Source: Lojkania enalia
Taxonomy: Eukaryota; Ascomycota; Dothideomycetes; Pleosporales
Direction of reading: 5' to 3'
NCBI GenBank assembly: GCA_010094045.1
Contig: ML986603.1
Location: 368,870 to 432,869 of the forward strand
DNA: 64,000 nt
Shown here: positions 46,597 through 58,391 of the stretch, one piece after another
Numbering within the stretch: the first letter of the stretch is position 1
How the letters are laid out: the number at the start of each line of letters is the position of its first letter
Notes under the pieces: model-generated
The model's input: only the letters and a program-made list of their open reading frames with translations
Told to the model about the DNA's origin: nothing
The model's database searches: none
Translations under genes and position numbers: made by a program

Positions 46597-46921
46597 TTTG
46601 AACTTGCTTTCCTAGGGACAGGGGAGGAACTGGTGGTACGGGGAGCCCTGGGAGAGGTACTAGCCTCGGAGGTGTCGGTGAATTTGCCGGCACGTGGTGG
46701 GGTTAGTGGGGAAAGCCACAATGTGGCGCACCACTATTTACTCTCTTAAAAACTTACAAACTTTTTTTATTTTTATAATATTTAGCATCGCATACATTCA
46801 ATTGTGAAAACCACATGTCATTGGCATGTTCAGCTTTTGATTTCATCGTAGCGTATGTATACAAACGCCCGATAGAATTTTACATTTTTACATGATATAT
46901 ATCTTAGACTGGTGCAGCACA
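46597..46921. promoter_or_regulatory. Promoter interval of the CCDC25-like gene
   Basis: These 325 bp hold the CCDC25-like promoter and the 3' end of the next minus-strand gene. An AT-rich patch with TTTTTTTATTTTTATAATAT lies at about 46,762-46,783. Nothing else is recognised. Confidence 0.45.
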
Positions 46922-47423
46922 TCATTTCGCTCCCCTCCTATCTAGAAGCGCATCCTGATTGTCCAACTCCTCGCCGGGTGCTGCTTGCACATTATGGTCA
47001 CCATGCACCATATTATCGGGCTGGTGCTGCCTAGCATGCTTAGCGTATTGTTGATGACCATGTGCTCTTGGGTCATAACTTGCATCATCTGCCAAAACTG
47101 ATGAGTCTCTTGCAAATCCGAAATCTGGAATCGTGTTTGAACTTACCTAGTCTCTTCTTTTCAATGTTTGAAGTGAGTTGGTCTCCAATACCTGTCATCA
47201 CTTCCCCAGTGATTCCTCGATCCTTCGTCCCTCGAGGAATGTCAAAAGTGTTGTCGGCCGCATGGGCAGGATTTGCATGCGAAAAGTCTACAGGGGAGGG
47301 GTCGACTTGGTCAGGTCGAGGGACGGAGGGGAGTGTGTTGTATTTTCCTGCATCATTAGGGACTGAGGTTCCGGTGGGTGCCATGTCCTCGAGACGACCA
47401 CCTTGGTGAGGATCGGTGGGCAT
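46922..47423 (-). CDS. Small hydrophilic hypothetical protein
   Basis: Two exons, 47,423-47,147 and 47,097-46,922, with a 49-nt intron (GTAAGT...CATCAG), encode 150 residues. The protein is hydrophilic and probably disordered: an early RLEDMAPTGTSVPNDAGKYN, a middle DIPRGTKDRGITGEVMTGIGDQ, then IEKKRLVLADDASYDPRAHG across the splice, and an Asn/His/Gln-rich C-terminus ending DRRGAK. The frame agreement across a consensus donor and acceptor supports a real gene. I do not recognise the family and there are no membrane or signal segments. It is divergent from MZT1, with 429 bp between starts. Confidence 0.72.
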
Positions 47424-47852
47424 TGTGGGTGAACCTGGTTGATTACGACTTGCGAAGTAATAGGAGTAGGACTCCGTCGGGTTCGTGTGCTCAAAAGCTC
47501 AGGGAATAGAACGACATTTGGATTGAAGAGCCACTAGAAGCTTGGGAAGCTTCATTATGTAGCTCTGTTTCGAGCTGATCGTTACCGTGATGTTCGTGTT
47601 GCGTCATCATGGCGCAAAGGAAACTCTGAAAATGATGAATGGGATTCCGATCGTGCATGGATCAAGGTGCATGGATGTTGGCAACAGCTGCCATCACGTG
47701 TAGTGGGGCTCTTCCCCCGAGTCCCTTGCCAAGCGTAAACAACCGGAAGATACAAAAGAGTAGACGATCTTTGGATTGCGACCCTAGACCGTACTGCCAC
47801 GGCTGAATTCCGTGCCGCACACTCCCACCCCTTCCACAGACTACTCAAAGTA
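47424..47852. promoter_or_regulatory. Divergent promoter, 150-residue gene / MZT1
   Basis: This 429-bp interval lies between divergent starts. No named site was identified and the frames that cross it are not supported. Confidence 0.45.
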
Positions 47853-48250
47853 ATGGAATCCGCATCGCCTCCCTCACAAGACGTAAAGCGCAAAGCCGCG
47901 CGCGAAGTTATTGACATCCTTCACGAAATCGCAACGCTTCTCGTACGAATCCCTTCAGAATAGCACAGAAACCTCTCTACAGAGTCCTAACAAAATACAC
48001 GTAGAATACACATCTTGATCGACAGCAGTTATCTTACTGTGTCTCATTAATCGAGAATGGGGCCAACCCAGAGGCCTTGGCGGTAAGTGAAGCCGCAAAC
48101 GAAGTGCGACGCGCGCGCGCACAAAAATACACTTTAGTACCCTAACAAATGTTTCTCCCAAAATAGAAAGTGATTCGCCAGCTACGAGCAGAATATCCAG
48201 CGGAGTCCTCCGACAACGACGATGCTGAGGAGGGCGCAGCAGCCCGCTAA
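47853..48250 (+). CDS. MZT1: Mitotic-spindle organizing protein 1 (MOZART1)
   Basis: Three short exons, 47,853-47,942, 48,005-48,082 and 48,167-48,250, with introns of 62 and 84 nt, encode 83 residues, the usual size of this family. MZT1 binds the N-terminal part of gamma-tubulin complex proteins and helps recruit and activate the gamma-tubulin ring complex at spindle pole bodies. Sequence landmarks are the amphipathic [13 protein letters not shown], then after the first splice [19 protein letters not shown] and ANPEALA, and after the second [11 protein letters not shown] with an acidic tail. Both donors (GTACGA, GTAAGT) and acceptors (CGTAG, AATAG) are standard. Each exon is a multiple of three. 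No single exon is long enough for a standard frame search to report. Confidence 0.95.
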
Positions 48251-48705
48251 CTCTGCTCTTCGCACAATTTCCATTGTCCTGGGATCCCTACCCAGTACAG
48301 CGTCCATGCGGATCTGAGAGGTCCGGATACGGTCGTCATTGACTGGGCCAATATCCATTTTGCCTTGCTGGCCACGATAATTGATGTGTTAGGGCGTACT
48401 TGGCAATCTCAAATCTTATCGGAGGAACGGTGGTCATGCGGGGTATCCGAAGGAACGAGTGTTGGCAGCCAAGGGTGAATGCATCGTTATCAGTATCCCG
48501 ACCTCATGACGCGATAAGGTATCTCAGGTGCGGCATGAACCCGGATACGAATGTTTAGATGGGAGAATGTCCGGGTAGGCGGGACGAATGCAATTTACAG
48601 TCAACCACAGCAAAGGCACAACAGACGAGCTTAGGAGTAGATATGGACGACTGTGTGGTTTGAGAGCAATCCATAGTGTCAATAAAGCGCATATCGACAG
48701 TGATA
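48251..48705. other. Convergent 3' intergenic interval
   Basis: These 455 bp lie between the MZT1 stop (+) and the acetyltransferase stop (-). No coding frame with family resemblance is seen. Confidence 0.55.
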
Positions 48706-49505
48706 CTATCTACTCCCCCAAGTTGGGGACGATCTCCTCTGTCTGAAATTGCCCTTCTCATCTGCAACTTTCTCCAGTGCCTTTTCAGCTCTCTGGTCCC
48801 TCTTATCCAAGAAGCCATTATAGATTCTAGGGAGAACTCGTTCAGCGTCTGTAGCGATTAGCGTCCACCCAAAACCAGCCCGTGAAGACTTCACTTACTA
48901 GCATGTGCCTCATCAAAAACAATACCATCTGCTCCCCTCTCGCCCGCAACCTTAACAGCCTCCTCAAGTAACCCCTCACCAACACCCTTTCCCCTATATT
49001 TCAGTTTCACAGTCCAGGCCCTGACAACTGCCTTCCCACGCCGCCTCCTTGCATTCTTCTTCCTAACACCCTCTTCCGCCCACCCGAGCACCAATGCCCC
49101 AATAATATCCTCACCCCACTTGACAACAATCAGCCTATCCTCCCCAAGCCACTCCCAATTAATATTTTCTGCGAGCTGCAGGTACGCACCCGTAGCCATC
49201 CTGACTGCAACCAAGAACGCCATCGTAATACCGCCTACAGTGGTGCCGAGAACGAGTAAGTCGTCGTCAGTTTTCCACATGTACTGGGCCAGGACGGCGA
49301 GGACAAGAGTAAAGACGGCGAGGTTGAGCGGGTGGAAGATTAGCATTTTGCTCGCTAGTTGGCGCTGTTGGGCGACCGAGTCAGCGATTAAACGGAGGCC
49401 TTCAATACGGTCATCATCAGACTCGGCCGTGTAGGTTGATAGGGTTGGGAGGCCGTCTGTTGGGTTGTGGGTAGGCTGTTGGTGGACGGCTGGGCTGGCG
49501 GACAT
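48706..49505 (-). CDS. Membrane-associated GNAT-family N-acetyltransferase
   Basis: Two exons, 49,505-48,899 and 48,848-48,706, with a 50-nt intron (GTAAGT...CTACAG), encode 249 residues. After a disordered ~50-residue leader come two adjacent hydrophobic segments, ~54-76 and ~83-105, which should form a membrane hairpin. They are followed by a GNAT-like domain whose acetyl-CoA loop is RGKGVG at 171-176 in VKLKYRGKGVGEGLLEEAV. The second exon adds AERVLPRIYNGFLDKRD and a charged helix, ending TWGSR. The layout resembles NAT8-type and fungal membrane acetyltransferases. Substrate is not predictable. The start is the first Met of the frame and precedes the disordered leader. Confidence 0.85.
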
Positions 49506-51755
49506 GATTTCGGTTTCGGCGGGAGACGGATATGGATTGTATGACGGTGGGATAGTGGAGAAGGAGAGTGGTGAGGGTGGGGGAAGAGGAAGATGGGAGT
49601 TGCTTCCTCGAAAACTGTTGGGCGTCCCAAGCGGTGATGGGAGATCGGGGTCTATACGAAGGTTTGCGGATAGTGAGGTTAGGAAGGCTGAGATTTTGAA
49701 TCAGTGTTTTGATCTAATACGAAATGGTATGTCATTGGTGCCACTGCAATGGATTTTTCTCAAGATCTTGAATTGTGACAGCCTCGGATGTAATCATTGG
49801 CTTTCGGCCTCAACTCAAGGCACACGACCACAACAAAAACTTTGCACTATAATGGAATTACTCACCAGCACTTGTTTTAAACCCAGGGATCGCAGGAATT
49901 AGTTTGTCGGCATTGGAATAGTGGTTTACGACTACAGTGTTGCTATCGAGAAACCTCTGGGGTGGCTGAGAAGTTGGACCAGCAACCTTGATATGCGTGG
50001 GAGGAAGCTGTCGGCGCATTATAACAAGTCTTCCCCCAAAAAAATCGTTCAAAATTACATAAAGGGTGTGAATAAAAGGCAGAAGGAGAGGAGAAGCGAA
50101 ATCGTATGCGGTTAAACTGATTCAAAGCGTGAAGAGTGAAATGACAAAAACGACATATCAGAACTAGACGAACGGCGCAGGGAAAACGTGCCTACAAGTA
50201 TTGGACGAGGGCCAAGCCCGGGCCCAGCTGGATTCTGCGCGAAAGAAAAAGCGCAAGACGAGGCGATCAATCCATGCTGTGTGAAGGGGAGTAAACGCTA
50301 AGGCTGATTGGTTGCTATGGAGCACCACGATAAGCATTCAAGCTGCGCCAGAGGAGCCATTCCGTGCCCGTCAAGATATGCTAGGCTAGATGTCCTCGGT
50401 ATCGTGCTCTAAACCAACCAACATCCTCACATGAGCGTTGCACGAGGACATTCCAATCCACTCCCGCCATCCCCACACCGATCTATCCACTATGCATTTG
50501 AGGCTGTGGAATATCGCAAGGTTTAGATTCGGCAAGCGTAGACGAGTTCATCGCTTCGATCAATCTCTGACAACCTAGACCCCAGTCAAGCGACAGCTCC
50601 GCAGAACGTGAAACGAACCAAAACACGTCTGGGGCTCTGGAGTCTCAAGCCTGGCCTGACACACTGACGACCGAAGACTTACGCCATCGGGCCCCATCAA
50701 TGCGCTTGCTGTGCAGAGATTTATGCTCGATGCCTATTCACTTTTCAAGAAAGGCCAAGCTCAAGCTCATGCGAAAATGGATCTCAAGCCACGCTGTAAT
50801 CGGATAGGGTCGTGTAAGGATTTTCCCGCAGTGCACTGTCCCGAACCAGACATGCGCGTGTTGGCTGATATGCAGGTGAGTTCGATAGAGGCCGTTTGCT
50901 CTCGTATGTGCGTCTAGATCTTCTTCAGCCGCTGGCGTGCGGAGCGCACACGTAAATGCGTACGAATTGTGCTCCACCGGCAAAACGCGACTGGCCCTCA
51001 GCAAGCAACCGCACGTTTCGGTTTTTGTGTTGGGTCGTTTGATGGACCGGTCCTTCGCTCCAATAGGTGAAGATCAGACCGATTTTCGGTCTGCCTAAGG
51101 TATGCATGGCCGGCTAAGATATTCGGAATCGAGTTCACGTGCTAGAAATCCATTATAAGCATATTAGGTTTTCATAGAGGTTTTGTGAATAAGGCTGGGA
51201 TTGTGCAACTAGTGTCTATCTATTAGTCCTTTATCCATATCCTTGCCGCTCAGTGCTAGCAAGCTATCCTAACATTCCATAGAATTGACCATCTACATCA
51301 AACAAGAATAAGCGATCAGGACCAGACATCCCCTCATTGATTGTGCCTCTCTCTCCTGCTTTCCAAAGAGTTCTCAAAAGGACATTTACATGAACTCAGA
51401 CCTGGATCAGAGTGGATCGACCATCGCTGTTTAAAAAAAAAAAAACTCAAAAAGCCGCCATTGACCAATCTAGCCAGAAGAAATAGATGCTCTTGAATGC
51501 GTTATGAACGGTTGAAAGAATATCATACCGAAACGCCCGCTCTATCAACAACCGCCAAAATTACATTACCATGGGCGAAACACGAATTATCCAACCAACA
51601 GTGAGCTGAAAAAAAAAGGAAAAAAAAAAAACTTTTTACAAAGGACACAGTCCGCCTTACCAAACCGTAGATGGCTCGAAGACCGCTGGGATACCCTACA
51701 AGGTGGTCAACAAGAATGACACTAAAGATAAATGCCACAGGATCTGCAGCCAAGC
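49506..51755. other. Long intergenic interval, nothing recognised
   Basis: About 2.25 kb upstream of the acetyltransferase gene and downstream of the kinase gene. Frames of 60-145 codons on both strands lack family resemblance. Poly-A tracts at 51,433-51,445 and around 51,609-51,631 lie near the kinase 3' end and read as T-rich on its strand. No tRNA or other RNA gene was recognised. Confidence 0.5.
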
Positions 51756-54266
51756 TCACTTCTGTTGCTTTGTAGGCGGGGCAGAAGTAGAGCCTGATCC
51801 GGGTTCAAGCGTATGCTCGTGGTTGTCGCAATTGAGGACTTTGCCAGCAGGTTCTTGAGAGCAGACTTGGCTATTCTTGACCCATTTATCCTCAAGGATC
51901 TCTTCCAGCGTAGCACGCTTTTTGGGGTCAATCTCGAGCATTCTACCAATAATGTGCCTGCTCTCGCGTGGCAATAATCGCAATAGCCTCCACGGACCCT
52001 TAATCTGTTGAGGAGGTTGCTGTTCTTTACTCTGCCCACCCGACATAGCTTGAGCACTGCCGTTTTTTTCCTTTGTTGGGGGTTCGGAATGGGCGGCGTC
52101 CTTACGCTGATGTCGGTGATGGGTAGCCGTTGATTGATCAGACGGTTGGCGGGATGCGGGCTCAGATTGCGGGCCGTTATGACGGCGATCATCGCCCGCA
52201 GCATCTGGATGTAGATCGGTGGTTGATTTCGGACTGGTGATGGACCGAGGTCCATCATTTGGAGGGGAGACAAAGAGCTTGTAAGAATTGTCTGAGATAC
52301 GGGGCGCTTTCCATGGGAAACGACGTAATGTCATGCAGCAGAATATTATAGCAAGCGACCAAATATCGGTAGGCTGAGGGTCGTACTTTGAGAGATCGTA
52401 AACCTCAGGAGCCAAATAGGGATCTGAGCCAACAATGCCTGCTGGTGGTTAGGAATTTGGCGAAACAAATTGAGACGATGAAAACTCACCACTTGCGAGA
52501 ACAACATCATTCTCAAAGGGATATCGGAACACAGCGGCGCTCCCAAAATCAATGATCTTCATAATGCCATGCTCATTGACCACGACATTGTCCAACTTCA
52601 AATCCCGATGTGCTAAACCCATGCCATGTAGATAAGTAACTCCGCTAAGAATTTGAAGCGTACAACAGGTAATCTCCTCTCGACTCATCTTTCCGGTCAT
52701 GACAATCGCAAAAAGATCGTAAGGCGCGAACTCCATAACAACGTAATAGTTACCCTTTTCGTTAACGAGATCCATGGTCTCGATGATATTGCCGTGGTGA
52801 AGGGTGGAACCGATGCAAAACTCGGCCGTGACTTTCTTGTGGTATTCTCGTTCGGATTCATATGAATGACGGGCTCTGAACTGCTTCACAGCAAAGGTAA
52901 CGCCGTCGCTACTACGCTTCATCAAGCGGACGGAGCCTCCGGCACCAGACCCTAATACCTTGCCGAATTTTCCGTATTTGCTCTGCAATCCGTGATCATC
53001 TGCGAAAGGAACACTGACTGAACCCTGACTAAGGGGAGGGGTCATGGGCCCAGCTTTCTTCGACTTAGAAGACTTATCCGTCTTCACAGACGCGGCGGGC
53101 GACTGATCGCGTTTATGCTTGTGCTTGTGCCCCCCGAGCTTAAAGAAGCGTTTCAGCTCCGACATTGAGCCATGGTGATGCTGTTTTCCGATTGAAGATC
53201 GTGCATCGTTATCGTCATTTGAGCTGTGGTGGTGATATTTTCCGCCACCACCAAAGAAACTCGATCTCTTCTCTTCCTTTGACATTCCGTCGCCGGCTCC
53301 CTTCGAGCGAGGTAATTGATTAGCTGACATTGGAGGTGAATAATTGGCGCTTCTTCGGTTGTCTCTGTTATCGAAGATGAACCTAGCATCGAGAGCGCCA
53401 AGATTTCTTGGTTGAGGAGGTCGTCGGGATCGAGAATACGGGTCATCTTTGTCACCCTGAGGGGTGAATGGTCTGCTGTAAGTTGGGGTTGATGTTCCTG
53501 GCGTATGATGTCCCGGGGTTTGAGCTCCGGCGGATCCGGACGGGCTTACGTCTCTAGAAGCGGGCAATGAGTCACCTGCGGGACTAACTGTGAAATTTGG
53601 GGGTTGCTTTGGATGTGGGCCAACGACGCCTGGAAGGTCGGATATTGATGCAGGACGAGGAGAGGGTTGCGGCGACTGTTTTGGAGACCGGGACACGGCT
53701 ATAGATGCAGGTCTTTTATCGTTATGTACATTATCCATTGAGGTTGGAGGAGGTTCATGAGGCGGCGATATTTGAGGTGTCATCATCGCTGGGTCGTTTA
53801 ATGCCTTTCTATGTTCAACCCCAGCACCAGGCTTCCCATCTTGAGAAGATGTGCCTGCGGGTGTCAGCGGAGGAGAATGCATCGCAGATGTGGGCGGAGA
53901 TGGACGAGGAGTGTTCCCAGTGCGATAGCCCGATTGGTGCGAGTTCGAACGCGACGCTGCGGGAGGAGAAGGCGCCTGGGACGGCAGTTAGCGACTTGGA
54001 ATTTATGATGGACGGCTGCTCACTCTTGATGGGGGTAATGAGACGGGCTCGAAGGAGAAGTTCTCCATGCGGCGCGCCTGACAGCGCGAATGCTGCAAAT
54101 TCGTAGCTAGATTGCGGATCTCTTCTTCAGCTTTGGGAGAGAGATCCTTCTTGATTTCGTTTCTAGTATTCGAGAGGGCCGATACATCTTGGACGGCGGC
54201 GTCCGGCTCGATCTCTTGGTTGTGGGAGGAGAAGCGTACGCCCTGCGAGGGCTGAGCGGAAGACAT
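51756..54266 (-). CDS. Serine/threonine kinase, Hal4/Sat4-Hrk1-like
   Basis: Three exons, 54,266-54,024, 53,975-52,490 and 52,438-51,756, with introns of 48 and 51 nt, encode 803 residues. Fungal Hal/Hrk/Npr1-group kinases regulate plasma-membrane transporters and ion homeostasis. The first ~410 residues are disordered, Ser/Pro/His-rich, with [13 protein letters not shown] before the catalytic domain. The kinase domain is intact: glycine loop GSGAGGSV near 423, FAVKQF with Lys445, AHRDLKLDN with catalytic Asp539, IDFGSA with Asp557, and after the second splice [11 protein letters not shown] ~130-residue charged insert sits between PWKAP and the C-lobe helices ([16 protein letters not shown]). 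Such inserts are common in this group. Assignment to Hal4 rather than Hrk1 is not certain. It is divergent from SVF1. Confidence 0.9.
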
Positions 54267-55392
54267 GTTCAGTTATGCAAGTGGAGGGGTCTAGGAGGCC
54301 ACGGTCAGCTCCCACGGATACAATGACGTTAGGGTACCAGCCCATCGTAAGGCGCTTACCAGGAGTCAAGGTCTTTCTGACCACCACAATGTCGCGAAGC
54401 TACCCGTCACTATACCCAGGTATCCCGGCCGCCAACCATCCGCGCGATGACCGCTGGATCGGAATACTATTGGGAAGAAAAGCACGTATTGTAGATGAGG
54501 GTGATGAATGAGTGGAGAAGAATATCGTGGGTCTTTACGAAGCCGTCATAAGCTGCTAATCGGCGAATAGGAATTCGGAAGGATAGAGCCCAAAAGCGCG
54601 CAGAAAAGCGCTGAAGTGACGGATGCGCGCGGGAAGGGCGAGTCGCGGCCCACGATAGGGTCACAGGCAATAAATTGGTGGAGAGAGCGATGGGGAGGCT
54701 GGGGTGTCCTACTTCTCGCGCCGATGACCGTCTGATTTCGTAGTTGAGGCCTGAGGTGAGGGGCAGAATCAATGATAAGTTCCCTAGTCGATACTGGCCG
54801 GGATCACCGGAATCGGGTTAGCCGTGGTCGCGGAGTCAGAGGGCTCCTGGGGCGTGATTGCGCAACTAGGCAGAAAAATCCTGGCGCTCTACTACTTAAC
54901 ATTGGAGAGAAACCTGCCGTAAAAAGCGAAGATTGGGGACGATCCTGCAGAGATTTGCGTGGTGTTGGACATGCAGCGACAGGAACAGGAGGACCATGCG
55001 GCGGCGGCAGTCATGTGAAAAGGCAGGATCGACGACCACAGGCACAGCGCAGCAACAGCACTACCTGCCTAGGTACAACACTGCCGCCGAAGAGCTTTCT
55101 CCTATGAGCACAGCTCCCATCTTAGTATCCTCAGCGCCCGTCCTCGGAAACTAAGCTCTCTCTTCGCCACCTTACGACGCCTGCGAGATTCCGCCCACCA
55201 GCCCACTTGCCCGCTTCGTTCACCGCCTGGACGTCTGCCGTCCTGGCCCTGGCCTTGGCCTCTCCAATCGTCACTAGCAAGAATTTTCTGCAATCTGTCA
55301 CAAGAGTTTTTATTCCCTCCCCAATCAGAGCTCATATCTGCCTTTTACTTACCGCAAGCCTTTGGATAGTGGTCCACCCGTCCCGCAAGAAA
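54267..55392. promoter_or_regulatory. Divergent promoter, kinase / SVF1
   Basis: A 1.1-kb interval between divergent starts, presumably with long leaders. Frames of 72-111 codons are present on both strands without family resemblance. The SVF1-proximal part is pyrimidine-rich, typical of fungal leaders. Confidence 0.5.
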
Positions 55393-56786
55393 ATGTTCAA
55401 CTGGGCAAAGCAGCAGTCAGTTTGACACCTCCCATCACCACCCACACCGTGTTTTGCCCCGTCTGTACCTGTTCCGGCGTGCTGCTCCTGTGCTGTTGCG
55501 CGCGTCCCTAGCGCTTGCGCCTCACCGATGCGCTGCAGCTGCCAGTAGACTTACTTTTGCCCCAGGTTGGCCAACGTTGCCGGCACCCAGGAACCCGAGT
55601 ATGGCCCAACCGCCATCCAAGTCGTTGGAACGGGCGAGGGCGATCCAGCCTACACCGAGTTGACCAAGGATGACCTGAAATGGTTCACAATTGAGTCCAC
55701 CTGTGTCGAGACGCAGACATTCTATCTACACATGGACAGCGGGCATATTGGTTTTCTGCAGGTCATCTATAGCAACGTAGCGTAAGACATGCCTACTCAA
55801 GGACTGACCACGGACGCGTTTGCTAAGTCTTCATTACTTGTAGGGGTCTACGAATCACCTGTCAATTCAATTGCAAAGTCTTTTACCCCAACAACGAGAA
55901 GCCCGCTCTCTGGTCGTCCGACCCCCTCGAAAACTATGGTTTCGACGAAGAACAATTCTCTTTTTATGCCGATGGCGTCTCTGTCGAGCTGTCCGAAGAT
56001 GGTTCGTCTTACACCATCAAGTCTGCAACGAATGACAATAGTTTGGTGAATGTGAAGTTCACAAAGGCGGCGCCTGGCTTCGTAGGCGGCAAGAACGGCA
56101 CGAGCAATTTTGGGACCGATCCAAAGAACCCTTGGGGATCCATGCATCATGCTTTCTGGCCTAGGTGTAACATTGAGGGTGCTATTATTACAAAGGAAGG
56201 AGAGATTGATGTGAAGGGTCGAGGATTGTTTATCCATGCTCTGCAAGGAATGAAGCCACATCACGCCGGTACGTTGATGTAATTTCGTCTTCTTCATTAT
56301 AACTGACACTTTGTAGCTGCCCGGTGGAACTTTGCCAATTTCCAATCCCCAACATACTCTGCGGTGTTCATGGAATTCACTACCCCCGCATCATATGGCA
56401 ACACTGTTGTTCATGTTGGTGGTGTTGCCTCGGACGGCAAATTACATTTTGCTGGAACCTCAGGCGAGGTGAAACATTTAGAAAGCAAACAGGATTCAGA
56501 AAACGACTGGCCTGAGCCAACCGCCGTCAGCTATCACTGGGCAGGCAAAACCGATGACGGCAAGGACGCTAGTGCGGATCTTGGAGGTTCACTTGGCGAC
56601 CGATATGACCGTTTGGACGTCATGGCGGAGGTTCCGGGATTCGTCAAAGCTATCGTCGCAACCGCGGCTGGCACGAAGCCATACATTTATCAATTTGCGC
56701 CAAAAATGACCCTGGAGGTGAAAGTGGGAGACGATATCAAGAAAGAAGAAGGCAATTTGTTTACGGAGGCCACGTTCATCTCGTAA
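55393..56786 (+). CDS. SVF1: Survival factor 1 (Svf1) family protein
   Basis: Four exons, 55,393-55,415, 55,566-55,781, 55,844-56,268 and 56,317-56,786, encode 377 residues; introns are 150, 62 and 48 nt. Svf1 proteins are fungal, lipocalin-like two-domain proteins; yeast Svf1 is reported to move ceramide between ER and Golgi and to protect against oxidative stress. The first exon is only 23 nt, and splicing gives [20 protein letters not shown], an amphipathic start like that used for membrane binding. Landmarks include YTELTKDDLKWF, TFYLHMDSGHIGFLQVIYSN, WGSMHHAFWPRCNIEG, GRGLFIHALQGMKPHHAA and, near the end, YIYQFAPKMTLEVK. Length is close to filamentous fungal members (~380-400). Confidence 0.94.
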
Positions 56787-57440
56787 ATTGAAGCGGATAA
56801 CAACTCCTTTTATTCCTCATACCTTGCTTTAATATAGAACTCTCAAGGCTGGCGCTTGAGACATCCTAATGAAAAGTCAGTATCTCCTTCGCCTAAGCTG
56901 CAATGTGTAGTTCCCCTCGCTCAATGCACTTGATTGCAATACGGGCGGTAAAAATGTAATCACTGAGGACTGCTTTAACAACCTTTACCATTCTGGTGGA
57001 CGATATTTTCCCAGCTTTTCCCTTCTCGTAGTTAGACGAATATTTGCGGCAATCCGACAGAACTTAGAAAAGTGACTAATGGACGGCAGGTCAAGTACGC
57101 CGATAGCTTTGACTAGCACAATAAAACTGAAATTTGTATCGGCACTCCCTCATCTTCCTGGAAACGTATCATTATTAACTCCTACGCTCTATTGGCTTAG
57201 AAATCGACATCAATACCTGTTTGCTCTCGTATCTTACACAGCCACAGACTCAAATAGTAAGGTGACGTTCACATGATAGCGTGCCTCGCTGGTGATTGGA
57301 ATCCGCATCTTGTTGACGCGTATAGCTGGCCCGTGCATCCACTCACCTTGTTTAGCAGATTGTCGTGCATTTTGCCACGACACCAACCTTTACTTAGGGC
57401 CACTTCACGGGAAGCTACGACAAGCAACGATACTCCCGAG
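56787..57440. promoter_or_regulatory. Interval before the histone H4 variant gene
   Basis: About 650 bp between the SVF1 stop and the likely H4-variant start. An in-frame ATG at 57,273 would extend the H4 variant by 56 residues that do not look histone-like, so I treat that part as leader. No CCAAT-type or histone-specific element is claimed. Confidence 0.45.
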
Positions 57441-58391
57441 ATGGCGCGTCTAGCTGAAGCCCCTCAACAATTTACGGGAGTTGCGAGATATGGAGGTGCA
57501 ACTCGTCCGGCGACACCGGGACCATCTCGCGCAGCGCCCACAAGCCCACAAGTTCCGGGGGGAACGCAGCAACAGCAAGGCCTTGGCTTGGGAGCGAAAG
57601 GCCTAGGCAAATGGAAAGGCATTGGACTGAAGCGCCACAAGTCCGTATTCTTTTTGGATGAGTTCTCTGACAGATTCGTCTTACGATTGATCTAGGAAAG
57701 TCCTGCGAGATACCATTCATTCAGTCACAAAGGGCGATATTCGGTAAGTTCTTGTTGTTCTATATTGATTCATACCTATTTCTATTGCTCTAGGCTACGT
57801 ATTCATGTTATATTTCTGAGCTGTGTCTCGCATAACTTCAACTTAATGCTGACAATTGATGAATAGACGTCTGGCTCGACGAGGTGGCGTGAAGCGCATC
57901 TCTAATATGGTCTACGATGATGTCAGGCAGGCACTAAAGCAGCGCCTTGAGATCGTAAGTCCATACTACTGAGAGGGTTCTCTTCAAGCACTCACAATTA
58001 CTGCAGATCATGAAAGACATCGTCGCTGTGGTGGGTAAGTCGAAGTTCCCCCGGTTCACGATATCTCTCGATTTGCCAATTTTCGATATGTCTGCTTTGA
58101 AAGCAGCCGAATACTACAAATTTCTATGCCAACTCTCGCTCGTTTCTCTGATTTCACTTGTCTGTAATGCGATAATAAGGCCGCGGGTATCATTAGGTAA
58201 CATTTCGAATAAATTGCTAACTCGAATAGAATACGGAGGACGGCGTACAGTAACGGTTAGGGACGTAATTTTCACGCTGAACCGTGTAAGTGGCATAGTC
58301 CAGTTGAAATTCGATATGCATGGCTGATTTGTTATGACAGTTGGGAAAGCCCATATACGGTTTTGACCCCTCGTTCATTCGAGAGCGTTAA
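57441..58391 (+). CDS. Divergent histone H4 variant with extended tail
   Basis: Six exons (57,441-57,640, 57,696-57,743, 57,867-57,954, 58,007-58,034, 58,230-58,285, 58,341-58,391) encode 156 residues, against ~103 for H4. The histone fold is clear: KVLRDTIHSVTKGDIRRLAR, RRGGVKRISNMVYDDVR, EIIMKDIVAVVEY, RRTVTVRDVIFTLNR, then GKPIYGFDPSFIRER where H4 ends GRTLYGFGG. The first ~45 residues are a new Pro/Gln/Thr-rich tail, and the usual SGRGKGG start is absent. Only KGLGK and KRHKK of the canonical modified tail survive, with a small insertion between them. Neurospora has a variant called hH4v, recalled from its histone gene survey, and this may be its counterpart. Introns are 52-195 nt; the H4 family residues continue correctly across all five junctions. 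Confidence 0.9.

Noticed and set aside
51523..52273. Minus-strand frames overlapping the kinase last exon
   Set aside because: Alternative frames of the kinase C-terminal exon or its 3' flank; the spliced kinase frame is the real one.
53705..54106. 133-codon + strand frame
   Set aside because: Antisense to kinase exons 1 and 2; no independent support.
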